Shown here piece by piece: positions 22,277 through 37,200 of a stretch of 64,000 nucleotides of DNA. The DNA is taken from assembly GCA_963970005.1 (NCBI GenBank), contig CAXAMN010013891.1:1189714-1253713 (forward strand), read 5' to 3'. The notes beneath the pieces are model-generated. The model searched no databases. It saw only the letters and a program-made list of their open reading frames with translations, and had not been told where the DNA came from. The translations under genes were made by a program, and so were the position numbers. The DNA comes from Durusdinium trenchii. Lineage: Eukaryota; Sar; Dinophyceae; Suessiales; Symbiodiniaceae. The stretch's first letter is position 1; each line of letters begins with the position of its first letter.

Positions 22277-25200
22277 TTTTCCATCATAAAGTCATTCCTC
22301 ATGTATGCGAGGGAAAGAAAGATCATGCAGGCACAAAGACATTGTCTATTCCAGCCAAAGGGTCAAGAACAAAGTTCATCATGGACACAGGATGTGGGTA
22401 TGATTTGATATCGAAAGGCAGAGCCAAGAAATTAGGTCTGGAAGTGAGAGAAAGCGACCAATCAATGTCATTCTATACTGCAAATGGGGTGACATCCACA
22501 AAGGGAGTCGCCGACATTCATTTCGACGAATTTGACTCTACCTACTCCCCATTCGTCTTAGATGAGTCTCCTTCAGTACTGTCTGTTGGGAAGAAATGCA
22601 TGGAGGAAGGATACACATTCATATGGCCAGCCTGCGGCAACCCGTACATGGTTTCCCCGAACTACAAGAAAATCATGTTAGAAGTAGAGGGAAACATCCC
22701 ATATATTGTCAAGGGCAGTGACTTCTGTACTCCCACCGACGATGTAAGGGCGGAGATGATCGCAAGGTTCACCCTAGGAAAAGATGAAGCTGATTACCAA
22801 TCGACCTTCATCAACTGTGATGTGGATCCTCAAGGCATCATGTGTGATGATGACGACCTCCCTGTGATTGAGCCTCCAAAAGTCAAAAGACGAAAGAGGA
22901 ATAAGAAGTTCAAGGCATCTCCTGGAGAAGAAGATGAGGTAGGATCAGATATCGCCGGAGACAGTGAACCAGAAGCTGACGATGATGATGCAGATGACAT
23001 CGAGGTGGATATTGTTGATGGTGCAAGCAGAATGGTGAGAAGAGGAACTCTAAAAGCAGATGCCAGGAAAATCGAGCATCTACTCACACACCGTTACAAG
23101 AATCCCTACTGCGAGTCATGCATCAGAGCAAAGATGAAACACTTCAAGACGCATCGAGGAGCGTTCAAGAGAAAGCTCAAAGCTTTTGGGGATCTGGTTA
23201 CCTTTGATTTTGTCGATACGAGGAACATCCTTGATCAAGGGATCAGTACTGATCGAGAGATCTTCGTCATTCGTGACAGGTACACAGGCGTCATATGGGC
23301 CTATCCGTCGAAAGAGAGGTTTGCCAAGGACGTGGTCAATGCAATAAACCACTTCAAAGGATTGAAGAAGATCAAGATTGCTTATGCCGACAAAGCCCCA
23401 GAGTTTGAGACGGCTATGAAGCAGCTGAAGATCCCATTTGATCACTCTCTACCGAATCATCCTCAGAACAATTCTCTGGCGGAGAGGAACAATCAGTTCA
23501 TTATGATGACAACCGCAACTTGCCTCTTGGAAGCGGGATTACCACCATGTTTCTGGAGCTATGCAGTAGAATGCGTCAGCCATCTTTTGAACATTGAGGA
23601 AGGAGAGGACGGAGTGAGCCCTTGGTACAAGCTACATGGAAAAGAGTTCCATGGAGAGAAGATCCCCTTCGGTGCAAAGGTCTTCTTCATGCCGAGCAGT
23701 CAAGGAAGGATTGAGCAGAAGCACAAGTTTGATCCCAAGGGAATCCCAGGTATTTTCGCCGGATATGAGATCAAGCCCGGGATGAACTGGTCGAGACAAT
23801 ACAGAGTGTGGAGTCTTGAAACTTTTGCACATCAAAGCCTTGCATTTGATGCCAATCGCCCTATCAGAAAGCTACTCACACCACAGCTCACGGAGACCCT
23901 GGTATTCCTCGCTCCCATCGAATTCCCGTTGAAGGAAGGATATGAGAAGATCAACAACACGTTGGAAGGCATGAAGATCCGTGACAGGAGAGATGGAGAG
24001 CCAGAGGTCGGAGATCCTAGTCGAATGATTGACTATGGAGATTACGAACCAACTGAGCCCGGTATGGATTTTGAGGAGCTTGCGGAAAGGGAGATTAGGG
24101 ATGAGGACGACGAAGACGCCATTGAAGGTCATGAAGCAGATGATGAAGAACGAGATGATCCCGGTGATGATGATGATCCAAAACCTGATGGCGGTCACTC
24201 CAAAATATTGTCCAAACCTGCCAAGGCGAAGGTACCACCTTCGACCGGCAGGGAAGATCACCCACCAGTTGGAGATCCTTCAATGGATCACATGTCCATG
24301 GGAAAAGCAAGTGATGGTATCATCTACTTGAATGATGATGGTGAAACCGTGAAACTGGACAGGAAAGGGAATCCATATAAGGTTGGATCAGACGGAAGAA
24401 GGTTCTTCAGGTCATCACCGAGACCAAGATCAAAATATACTCCAGAAGAATGGAAAGCGTTGTCTCTATCTGATAGAGCTATCGCTGAAAAGAAAGAAGC
24501 TCTCGAGAAAGAAAAGATGAAAGAGAGAGAGAGTAAAGGTGCGGGATCCAGCAAGGACAAAAGGAAGAAGAAAAAGAAGGAGGACAAGGATGATGATCCT
24601 AAGGACGTATCGCCCAACATCTCCATCGATCTGAAGGAAGACCGGACGCTGATCACCGATGACGATGACATGGGGGGCTATAGTCCATCTTCGGCATCTA
24701 CACTTTTCACACAACTCCCAAGCGACGACGATTATCTAGTCGAATGGGAGGAATGGACGAGTGTGGAGAATGGGTTCGGCCCACGTGCTACTTGGGATCC
24801 ACTCAATATCATTGATGTCAACAGTGGAGAAATCCTCAATGATATGGCAGTAGCATATGCAATGCCAACGGAATCCAATAGATGCACAACCGAAGATTTC
24901 ACAAAGAACTTGAAAGATCATCACTTGTCATTCCCGTCAATGCCGTGCATCAACTCGATCTCCAAACATCGAGAAAGATACACATATGCCGACACAACGA
25001 ACCCGATGAGTGCTTATAGGAACCTGTTCAATGCAGCAGTCTCCAGACCTGTTAGTCGAGCAGAAATGCTGAAGAATCCCAAGGCCAAAGCCTCAATGAG
25101 AAAAGAATGGTTGGGACTTCATGAGCAAGGAGTGTTCGACTTCTCTGTGATTCGGGAGTATCACGACGTAAAACAAGAAGCGCTCACTCTGAAGCAGGTC

Positions 25201-28200
25201 GTGCACTTTGCAAGGGTCCATGGCATCATTGTGGAAAAGAACTACCAATTGCCAATGAGTGATGAGAGACGAAAATTTAAGGGAAGAGGAGTATTGCTAG
25301 GAAACAAAGTGAAGAATCAGAATTGGGAAGCAGCTTTCTTTCAGGACTTGGGCAATTCACCAGCATCCTTTGAATCTTCTAGATGGGCAGATTTCTATGG
25401 ATGTGTTCCCGGACATTCGGTCAAGCTCGCTGATGCGATTCAGGCATACATTCAGGCTTCTCTTACGGGACCGCCCTGTTGGGTCGAGTTACCGTCAGAC
25501 GCGTGGCCAGATGATGTTGATGTATCAAAGTATCATCGACCAGTGGTACGCCTCCTCAAAGCCTTGTATGGACATCCGGACGCAGGTACAATGTGGGAGA
25601 AGCACTGCGATACGCAGGTGCGCCAACTTGGCTTCAAGCCAATTGGTGATGAATGGCCATCAATGTATTTTCATGAAGGCCTGAAACTTCTTCTCGTTGT
25701 ATATGTAGACGACCTGAAACTTGCCGGACCAACCGAGAACATGACCAAAGGATGGTCTATGCTACGAACGAGACTCAGGATCGAGCCCGAGACTGATCTT
25801 GGACTTTATCTCGGCTGCATGCTCACACGAGGAGAGTCCAAACTCCACGACGGAACAGTAGTCAACACCGTATCATACAACATGGAAGGATTGTTGAAAC
25901 TGTCCATCGAGAAGTATTTAGACATTGTCGGTCATGATACCAAATTGAAGAAGGTCACGACACCAAGCGTCCCAGAAGAAACTAAATCTCATCCCGCACG
26001 AGCACCTGCTCCAGGGAAAGAGGCCGTTACGTGTCCATGGTGTGCTAACACCTTCGACCCCAAGTATTCTGGTAAGTTGCATTCCAAGTCCGAATCTGAC
26101 GTCACTCCGGACGATGGAAACCGTGGTTCTTTGGCGCCACATGCAGCGAGTATACTCATGAAGTTGTTGTATGCTGCCAGAGTTGCTCGATTCGATCTAT
26201 TGAGATCAATCAACATGCTGGCCAGGAATGTGAATAAATGGACCAGCAATGATGATGCTCGTTTGCATCATCTCATGTGCTATGTCAACAGCACTCTAGA
26301 CAAGCGCATGATTGGATGGGTTGGCGATCCGATCGCAACTCTCTCAGTCGGAATCTTCGCTGATGCTGATTTTGCTGGTTGCGGTGAGACCCTTCGTTCC
26401 ACGTCGGGCTCTCACATGCACGTACAAGGTAAGCATACACGATTTCCCATTGCTGGGGGGAGCAAGCGTCAAGGATGTATCAGCCATTCAACACCTGAAG
26501 CAGAAATAGTCGCGGCAGATTCCACTCTCCGCAACTTTGGGATACCCTCCATCGGCCTCTGGCAAACGCTCTCGGGCAAAGCTCCTGAAATATTGTTCCA
26601 TGATGATAATCAAGGTATGATTGGAGTTGCCAGAACCGGGAAGAATCCCACCATGCGTCATCTTGAACGCACTCATGGGATATCCATTGTCTCATTGCAT
26701 GAACATTTTCAACAGGACCATTTCGTACTGCTCTACGAGATCTCCCACAAGATGTGTGCTGATATTCATACAAAGGCCTTTCGGACCCCACTTGCGTGGC
26801 GCCGGGCTTGTATGTTGATCAACCTTCTTGACCCAGAGGATTTGAGCTCCAAAGAGTTGGCTGACATGGTCTCTCCATCAGTCGATCATAAGAAAATCGA
26901 TCATCAAATCTTTCAGACTAAGACGGATGACATTCCTAATTTCCCATACACTCAGACTCCGGTTTTGCCTCGTGCAGTCTTTGTAAAAGGAATGACAGGA
27001 AAAGAAGGTGTCCAGGATCTCCCCAATGGAGATTGCATCTATGTCGTCAAAGTCCCAGTCTATTATCGTCGCTTCCCACCGGGTCGCTACATACCGTCAG
27101 ACACGTGTCGGAGTACATGGGTCCTTGTTAATGGTTCCTGGAATTGTGTGGAACGAGAAGCTACGCCACTGCAGCAAGCCTTGCGCTTTGATCATTGGGT
27201 CGAACGTGCATGCTTCCTGTATCATGCCTCCAAGGCATCCTCATCTCCAGAGGCGGGCGCATGCTTATCTCAATCCCCGTTCCTGGCCTTAGCCAATGTT
27301 CCTTGGACTCCAGACGCCGTGCTACAGTTTTCTATTGCCTCCTTGTCGACTGATCCAGCTTTGCTCCAGTCACAAGAGGTTCCTCTCAACAATTGTCATC
27401 CTGCCACCCTTCGTGTGATCAACACGCTATTACGTCTTGTTCATGGGGGGAGTGGGGGGCAGGACGGTGCATCAATTCGCGCTTTCGGTGCGGTGCAAGA
27501 CCATTTTGTGCGCCTGGATTCGAAGGGGAAAAACCCAAAAACAAATAAAAATTACCGAGATGAATGGCGACGCGATGGCGACACACTCACCCGAGTGCAT
27601 AATGTGCCGAGAACACAAGAGTTTGTCCCTAGTGAAGACTCACACTGTCCTGTCCGGCTGTCGGATTTGTCTGATTATCGTAGGACTGAGAAGTACTACA
27701 AGAGCGGTAAGGACACAAAAGTTGATTCCTGGCGTTTCAAGGGTAATTCCGTAGGTAAGGACGATCCATGGATAGGAAATACAACATTCCTGATCGTTTC
27801 CAACGGTCACGGACACAGCCCACAACATGAAACGACAGACAACAGCAATAACAAGCAAAAGGGCGATGTCACAGCGATTGCAACAGGCATACAAACGTGG
27901 GGGATGAACACCATTGCCCACGAGCACATGTTCATCGCACAAACAGCAAAATATGTTGCAAGTGACACACCTCCGGGAAGAAAACCCGTGTTGCATTTGG
28001 TCTTACAAAGGAGATCAGGACGGTCACACAAATATCAGTTCGAACTCCATCAGCAAGACGTCAAGGGTTCTCAAGATATCTTTGATAGATGCATCATGCT
28101 ACAAGAGCTCGAGAGAAATGTCCCATGTTTAGTCCTCATGTGTGCTGAAGAACAGAATTGGTTTACCTTTCTCCAGACTTGTTTGAAGAAGCAGTTCATG

Positions 28201-31200
28201 AACATCGTGACAATCACAGAGGACGACGATGCCTGCTCTGCTTATGGCATCAATAAAGTGAAAGCATGTGTCCGGTCCAGTCTTGATTGTGTCTTCTTTG
28301 CGGGTCCTTGCACTGGTGGTTCTGCATGGAATCGCTTGAATAGGACTGTAAGTATAAAGGCCGAAATGCAGATCGAGAAACATCAAGAGTTGTATTGGTC
28401 GTTGTGGAATTGCTTCGCCCATGCACTTGACCATGTATTCGCAATAGGAGCATGTGCGCTTACTGAGCTACCTAGAGGTTGCGAGTATTGGAGAGATGCT
28501 AGAATGACAACTCTGATAGAAGGCACGGAATCACACGTACATGACTTCGACGGATGTATGTATGGCCTCGCAACTCATTATGGTCATAAAAATATACCCA
28601 TCAAGAAGCCGTGGAGGGTTGTGTCGTGGGGGGTGCAGTTTCAAAGTTTGATGAAGAAGTGTGATCATAAACATCAGCATGCACCTTGTGCCGGAAGAGA
28701 AACGAGAGTAACTCAATTGTATACTCTTAGAATTGCGCAGCATATGATAGAGACTTTGAACAAACGTGCATTGTCACTGTGGAAGAAGCAGCATGTGGCC
28801 AGCCGTGCTCCTGTGCTTTGCGATTGGTCGCGATCGCCGCATCCTTCCATGTCAAACGGTAACCCATGTTCAGAAGTCAATATCAACAAAAGATTTGACA
28901 AGATCATTCAGTCGGTTCATGATTCTAAGAAGAAGAGATTCACTTGTGAAAACAACCATGACACTCATGATTCATGCGCCAGTGTCATTATCTTTCACAA
29001 TCATCTTGAGCAATATTTTGAGATCAACCAAGCTAGCCATTTTGGCGCCGGTGTGATCCAGCAATTCGCCAAGAAGAAGTTCGCTGAGTTCCATCCAATC
29101 ACCGGTGGGCTGTCACCGACAACCCTACCACAAGAGGGGAACTCATTAGCATTCGTGAGCCATTCCTGGAGATTGACAACATCCCTACATCGTGGAGATT
29201 GTGTAGTCAATATGTTCCGTTCTACTGTTTATGGGACTACAGGGAGGAGCATGGTTTCGGCCAAGAAGCTGAAAGAACACCTCCAGATATTGGATAGCAG
29301 ACGAGGGGAGAGTCCTACACTTGTTCCTAGACAGTTCGTCGAAGACATGGATCCAGGACAAGCTCTGCAACTGGCAGAGAAGTGGATGGAGAGAGGGGTA
29401 CCCCCCGTCTACTCTATCAGCGCTTGTTATTGTGCCGTTGAAGCCAAGGGTGGAACCATCCAAGAGCGCCTCGTGAGGTCTCTCAGAGTGTTGCTCAGCA
29501 AGTATGACCCAGAGACGGACGACGGCAAGGAGGTAGCAAGGGCATTCTTTGCTGGAATAAAGAGGGTGATCGGCATCGTCAAGAGTCAAGAGCGACAGGT
29601 ACGACCAGAACACAAACCTCTTGAGCCATCACCTCCTCCTAATCCAGAGCACTTTCCCTATGAGGCGTTTGCATCCAATGATGTTTGGGACAGGTTGGAA
29701 TTATTTGCAGACAATCTCTTGGCTTTATTCATGCCGGAACCCTTCAACCAAGAAGCACCAGTCAAAGGGATGTTGGCAAACCTGAATGAGAAGGTCGCCA
29801 AACGAGGCGTGAAAAGTATCAATTCCACTGCGATGTCAAAGGATTCACTTCTGGACATCACGAGGGACGGGTACTTCTATGATTCCATGAATGATCTGCA
29901 TCACAGGATACCCATTGAAGGTCGTAGCAGCAACTACATGATAATGACCGACGAACGTTGGGAACGCAGCTGCAGATACATCAGCTTGGCGGGTGCGTCA
30001 TTGGGATTTGCATTGAGGCTTCACAACAAGAATCATCCCGAAGATCTTACATCTTTGACTGACCTCATTGAGATCATTGCAGAAGGGCAATCGGGAGGAA
30101 CCTTGGAAAGATGTGCAGCAATCAACAATTTCCAGTGCATCCAAGCGTTGTATCAATGCATTCATAGGCATGTCATTGAGCACTCTGCCATTTCCCTCAG
30201 ATCTGAAACGAGTGCGCAGATGATCACTGCATTCCAGCATTTGGAAGAATGGTTTCCAGAGGTGAAACCGGATGTGTGGACAGCAGGTTACAATGTTCTT
30301 GGTGCTGAACTAGGAGTCCATCGAGATCTTCTCGCAAGGGACACATCGATCAGTATCTTGAATCAGTACATTGCAGAGATCCATTTATCCGAAGCCAACC
30401 TGGATGAAGAACCAGATCTGGAGACCTTGGGCAAGCCAAAGGAGAAGATCTACTTGACCTTCGAGAATCCCTCAGTCGGGCCACCCAATCTGAAAGAGTT
30501 CAGTGCGGTGGAACCTCAATGGTTGTGTCAATTTCGGACCCATCATGCCAAGAACAAAGGGCTTAGTCAGGATGAAATCATCAAACAGATGAGGGAGGAA
30601 GCAAGAAGGGCAAGAGATCAATGTGGAGCACCAAAGAATCGTGATGACTATACCCAGACTTTTGGAGGAAAAGGAAGTTCGGCACCACCGGGCGGTCCTT
30701 ACGCTTCATCTAGTTCAGGTCCTAGGCCACCTTGGGAAAGGAACAATGAGCAATGGGATTCTTGGTCATCCGATATACCTCATGGAGCGTATGATGTTCC
30801 ACGACCTCCACCGAAAGCTCCGCCAAAGTGCAAACCCATGCCGAAGCCGAAACAGCCTGCACAGCCAAAAGAATGGTTTGTCACGCTTCCTCCTGAAGGT
30901 GTGACGACTATCAGGTGCAACGGTATGGACTACCTTGGCAAACCCATCATATTCAATCTCTGGACTTATCGAAGCAGTACCACTGCTTACGCTACAGCTC
31001 CGTTTGCTGGTCCTCGTACAGCCGAGCCAGGAAGAGATTGGAGACAGTATGTGAGAAGGCTCACGTATTATGTCGGGGTGACTTTGGGTGGAAACTATAA
31101 ATCGAGTTCATCAATGGGGCTTCAACCTCTCACCGATTCTCATTTGAGGACAAAAGTGAACGAGAGCGATGGTTTTTGGACAAAGCTCTATGTTGAGATG

Positions 31201-34200
31201 GTTGAAGAGTTCGATCTGACAAGTTGTTTTCAGTATCCCTCAGCAAGGGCCATGGTACTTATCTTGAAGTTGATCGATGTGCCAGAGGAGGCCGCACATC
31301 ACATCAAGTTCCTTTCATCCAAAGTTGGGTGCCACACCGAGGAGAAGGACAAGGTGATGATTGATGGGGATACAGGAGTCATGGATGTTGACCATTTGAG
31401 TGGCCAGATTAGAGGAGTCGGTACCGGACACACCATTCTTGTGACAGACCTTGACTATGCGACTAGAGCAAGTTCGTCAAAGAAAATCACGACGATGCAG
31501 TACGGTATCCGAACTGAAATGGCATTCGAAAATTGCTGTGTATTCCAAGTTCGGGGAGAAAGGCATCAAGACATCCTGGATACTCTTGATAGAGTAGTCG
31601 TTTTCTTGAAAGAACATGGACAAGATCAGGGGGACGGTACCACCGTCCATATCTGGCTGTGTCTTCATTGTATGTTTCCGAACGGCAGCACACTGAGGTT
31701 GACCGAGGCAACATTCAAAGAGTTCTCAAGGAAGTTGGCTGAGAAGGCCCATACGATCGGACAGCTCCTGACTACTCCAGTATTAGTGAACATCCAGCCA
31801 GATTCAAAGTTCTTCGGGCCAGCAAGATATGATCACAGTCACATTGTCACTGACATTGTAGACCAAGTGAGACGAAGTGGTGCCTTGGCCACCAAATCGT
31901 CACGTGCCTGGAAAGCTATGTACTCAGTTGCAGGTGTTCCCAGTGCGAACTATATCACAGGCGGCGACAAGAACAAGATTTGGGCTGTGATGGAGAAACA
32001 ACTCACGAGAGAAAGGGTCATCCTATTGTGTTCAATGGATAAAGTTCGTGTCAGTGCTTTGAACAACATGGCAGAGGACGAGATCCAGGTTCCAATTTCT
32101 CAGGACAACTTCGACAGGTACTTGAACGTTGCTATGTCGGCAAGTGATAGGCAACCGAAGAAGACCAGCACGAAGCATACTGTTGGTGGGAGCTTCAGTC
32201 AAGGTACCGAATGGAGGGACATCAGATTCGTTCTGAAAGATCCGGAGCCTGAGGAGGACAGGATGGAATATTGGATGACTGGAAATCGGGGAGTTGAGAA
32301 ATGCAAAGCCACTGCAGATGCCGCACCATATCTTTGTGAAGATTGCAACAAGCATGATGCATCCGAGGATTGGAACACACACAAAGACAATAGAAGCCAT
32401 TGTGTGAACTGCAACTTCAACTTTTGGTGTGTTCAGAGCGGCACTCCCACGATTCAACAAGAAAGAGAGAGCATTTGGGAAACTGCAGTGAGAGTTAGAG
32501 TCCTTTGGGAGAAGAATGCTGAATGGAACCGTTTGTATCCAGCGCAGAATCTCCGTGAATTCATGGTCGAGGGTGCGATGATGCTATCCAGGAAGAATCC
32601 GCCTTGGATTCAAGGAGCATTGAAAGCTATTTCGCATCATGGTGGAATCAGAGCCCCGTCGGAACTTGTGGAACAGTATTGTATCCAAGGGAAGGGATCC
32701 ACTCTTTTCATCCACCGAGACTATGATCCAGACAGTGAAGACTATGGCTTCCGAGCGTATATGGACTATGGGAATGTGGCGTACCACGACTACATCCAAT
32801 ATTTCTTCACGCGCAAGGAGTACCAGGACGTCTTCTCGTTGGATGAATATAGGACTGTTACAAATTCTGAGCTTGCGGGCGATATCATGGAGTTTTGGAC
32901 TGGTGTTCTCGAACTGGCCAGCATCTTCAAAGACACGCTGTTCGAGGATTGGGCTCAGATCAATGAATGCAGAAGAGGTATAGAAATGTCTTTTCTTCAC
33001 TTCTATGCAGCGAGCCGAAAATCGATCAATGACAACACCAAGAGGAATAAACCTTCAGGGCTCCATGTTACAACTGAAGAACAAGCCTGTATCAATGCCG
33101 TCATGTCCAGGTATGCTACCAGACCAGAGTTCAGGAGAATGGTACGACTGGCCATAGCCCCAGAGCCCAAAAGAACGTCTACGGAAGAGCCTGATGTAGA
33201 GATGAAGGATGGCGAAGCCGACCCTGCGAGTACCACTCCAGGAGTCGAGGAGCCTGAACCACCTACGCCTGAGCTTGATCCGCAAGACTACAAGGATGGG
33301 GAAGGTCGTTCAGTATCTCCGACGAAAACATGGTCGCACTACCCGGCATCGAATCCAGATACTGAGGAACGGAAAAGAGCTGCCAAGCGCAGTGGGCAAG
33401 GTACAGCAACCGCTTCCAGCTGGAAATCCGCCTATGACAACCTCAGAAGGGTCAGAGCACGCGCAGTGAGCCAAAAGGTGTGCTATTGTTGTGGTTCAAA
33501 CCAACATCACCTGGCTATTTGTCCCAACACTGAGAAGAAGGACGAGTTGATGAACTCATTCTCTCACATGGAGGACACTATGCGCAAGTGCTTCACCGAG
33601 GACGACAAGGCAATCATCCGACGTGATGTTGAAAGCCGAAAGAGGAAAGCAAAGTCATCCAAAGACGTCGAAGACGAGGACTACATGGATCTGGATGATG
33701 AAGATATTGAACTTCCCGAAGAAGAGCCAGAACTAGGAAGTAAGGTACCACCTCACTCTCCGAGAGCCAAAGGTAGACCACACTCGTCAGACTCTGCAAA
33801 AGAGGAATACGCGAAAGCGGTCGAGGCAACCAAGAAGGCCTTTGGGAACGCCAGTTTCGTCACCAGATTCAAAGAGCCCGTCGACCTCTTTGACATTGCC
33901 GATGACAAAGAAGGAGGAGAGTACAGGGTCGCAAATCACAGGGTTGATAGATCAGGTCCTAATGGAAAGTGGGAACTTGATGCACTTATTCAGGAGGCTG
34001 CAGCACTCGGAGTAAAGATGCCCAAAGTGAAGGGCCTTGTTCCTGACCCACAACAAGTTCAAAAGGTTGGATATCGGCAGATTGAGGTGACTTGCGATAG
34101 AGGAAGCATCGAGATCATTCCACAGTATGGAGTTACATTCTATGTGGAGTACTGGAATGGACCGAAGAGAGATGCAACTTTCACGGATCCACCAAAGATG

Positions 34201-37200
34201 AACCCAGCAACTCGCATCGACAAGTTCAGCGAGGAGAGTCAGAAGGTCAACGAGGTTAGCCATAGACTCAATAGACTACTCAGGCATGGAGTGGGAAAGC
34301 ATAATGGGATTCAATCGCACCGCGGTCGAAAACCTCATGTGTCCCCGAAGTGCAATGAGGGTGGATGGGTGAACATCGATGAGATCCTGGAATATGACCA
34401 TGTCTTCAACGATGGTGTCGATATCAGTACTATCACAGATACTCAACGTGAGCAAGATGTCAAGACAGAGCGATACCAGTATTTATGCAAGGCGATGTGG
34501 CATGCAAAGAAGTTGCAGAATAGAGTACGCTATCAGATTGCCGCCATTCGCATCTCAAGGGAGGATGTCTCACTCGAAGAGGAAAGGCAATACTGGGCAA
34601 ACCTCATGTATTACAGCACAGATGCACCGTCATTTCTGAAGCATGAACGTTGGATCGTTCCTTGCGCAATTCGAGCTGTTGCCTCTCACAATTCTGGAAG
34701 GGAGACTGTTCTTGAAGAGGATGTGTCAATATATCCTATGTGGACTTCACATCTCATTCCAGAGAATGTGGCAATGCAGCTTGGAGGAAGCTTTCACATG
34801 ACATCGCTTTCCAATATTGAGTCAATCATGAAGCTAGGAATTGTCCCTGGTGGAATGGAAGGATCTAGAGGTAGTGTTTTCTTCAACCACTTTGCGCCGT
34901 GGGATGATCGATCATCAAAGATTCTGAGATCAAGATGGCCAAGAGTGGGAATGCCCGTTTGCCTTTATGTTCCAATCATGACTCTGAGGAAGCTTGGGGG
35001 AAGAATTTCGGAGAATTCCTACACTGTTGTTTTCAGAGAAGTTCCATGGAGATGTGTACGAGGTGCTTGGTATTGGGACGATCACGTCCAGGCATGGATG
35101 AGACTCCTGCTGGGAAGCACTGGGGAGCAAGTTGTTCTCGCGGCACGTCATGGACTTTGGGTTGCTCAGAAGCATACCATCCTCGAGAGAGCCGACGAAG
35201 TCACGAAGTCAGCCTCGGCGACAGACGACAACGTCCAACAGCTTGTGTCCCTTATCGATGAAGTACAATTCGATGACAATGGAGAGCTGATCGAGGATTC
35301 CATCAGTGAGGGAGCTTGGGACGAAATCATCTCCAGAACATGTGAAGGGTATCGCAACGTGGATGGCAATATTTTGTGTCCATCATGTATGCATTTGACT
35401 TCTTCATCTTTGTCCGTGTGTCTATCTTGTCAAGGCAGGCTACTCTCGTGTGGTATTCGAAACACTGTCATTTCCGATTCACCCGTTGATCTTGTGAGCG
35501 ACGATGAAGAGGAAAAGAAGGAAGAGAAAGAGCCTAAAGATGATGATCAAGATATCTTGGATCAGGCCACTATGGACGAGATCAGAAAGGCTTGGGAAGA
35601 AGACATCGCTCAAACTGAAGCAGCTGACGACGACGAGGACATGGACATTCCAGATCCTTCCAAACCGTCTGATGGTGCAGAAAACTTCAAGAGTGACAAT
35701 GTCGAGACCCCATCTTTCAATGAGGACGAGATCGACTACGGTCGTGATTCTGATCTAGAAGATGAAGACGAACGAAACGTGATCATCGAGATCCAGAGGA
35801 GCACACAACAATATGAGGGGAAGAAACGTCAAGATGGTGAACCCGAGGATGAAGACGTCACCGACGACTTACATCCGGAGGCGAATCGACCGACAGATCG
35901 TGATGAACCGGGATACTATGTGCAGCATGGAGCGACCGAATTCAATCCCGAAGAAGGAAGAGACAACGAAGATCTCCCCATCTATTGTCGAGTACCGGAA
36001 CCTCGAATCTATGCGCATCAAGAGAGAGCCTACTGTCAGGATGTCTCCATGAATGCATCAGGTTTGATGGATAGGTATGTGGTCAAATGTGTGCTGAACA
36101 TGATCTCCCTGATGTACAAGAGCTACTATTGCACCAGCCTTACCGACTTCAAAGCAAATTGGAAAAGGAAGCGTCTGGATGTGATAAGCAAGTTCGGTAC
36201 AGGGGATTCCACTGAAATCGATGACGATGGGAGACCATTGGATCCAACAGATGATATGATGTTAATCTTTGCCAACGACAACAATATTACGACTGAGGAG
36301 GCCTGGCACCGATTCAGAGGAGAGCAATTCATTTGCAAGGTGGCACTCGTGATCCTATCATTTGGTCATACTCCGCAATCCTTCAAGAAGGAATATGGCA
36401 ACTTCGAATACCCCACCAACTTGACTGATGCCCAGCTTGAGGAGCTGAAAGCGAAGAAAGCCAACGCAATGACTGAATTGGTACAGAAGTGCATCCATGC
36501 GATTTATGGTTGTCGGACATATTCTTACTTTAGAACCGACGTCACATCACCCTACCACAAGGTGATCGATCCTCTGGACATCATGTACTCGAGAATGAAG
36601 AGCAAATGGGAGAAGTCTATTCTGTTGATCATTGATCAACATGAGATCAGGTTGCCCCCACACGCTCAGGAAGTCATAGAGTCAATGGCCAGAAATCCCA
36701 ACGTTGGACATACAGAGAGATGGATGAGCGTGGTAGAACATAAGCATGTTCAAGCTCTTACCAATCGTCTAGGCTTTGGAGATAGGGCCAAGGAGATTCA
36801 GGGCAAGAAGAAGCAGGCAGCCAAGGCAACAGCTAAGTCAACATCAACGACTAAGTCTGAAGCGAAAGCAGCATCTTCATCAAGAGCTGAGGCAAAGCCA
36901 GCATCTACACCCAGAACCGAGGCCAAACCGTCGTCAGCACCAAGTGAGGAGCCAAAACCTTCAACAGCACCTAAGAGTTTCGGGCCCTCATCAGCAGAAG
37001 GCACAACTTCTTCATCATCCCGAGGACATTCCAAAGGAGGAGGCCAACCTGGAACATCCTGGAGGCCGGTGCTAACGCAAGAACGTCGCGAAGTACCTCA
37101 ACCTTCTGAAAAGGGAAAGGGAAAGAGCAAGTCCAAAGGAAAGTCCAAGAAGGGAGAAGATGATTGGCAGGATGCTCAGGGCAGCTGGGATCATCATGGA

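Noticed and set aside
19088-36338. Numerous antisense ORFs of 60-140 codons inside the giant element
   Set aside because: They are shadows of the two long sense ORFs, with no independent motifs.
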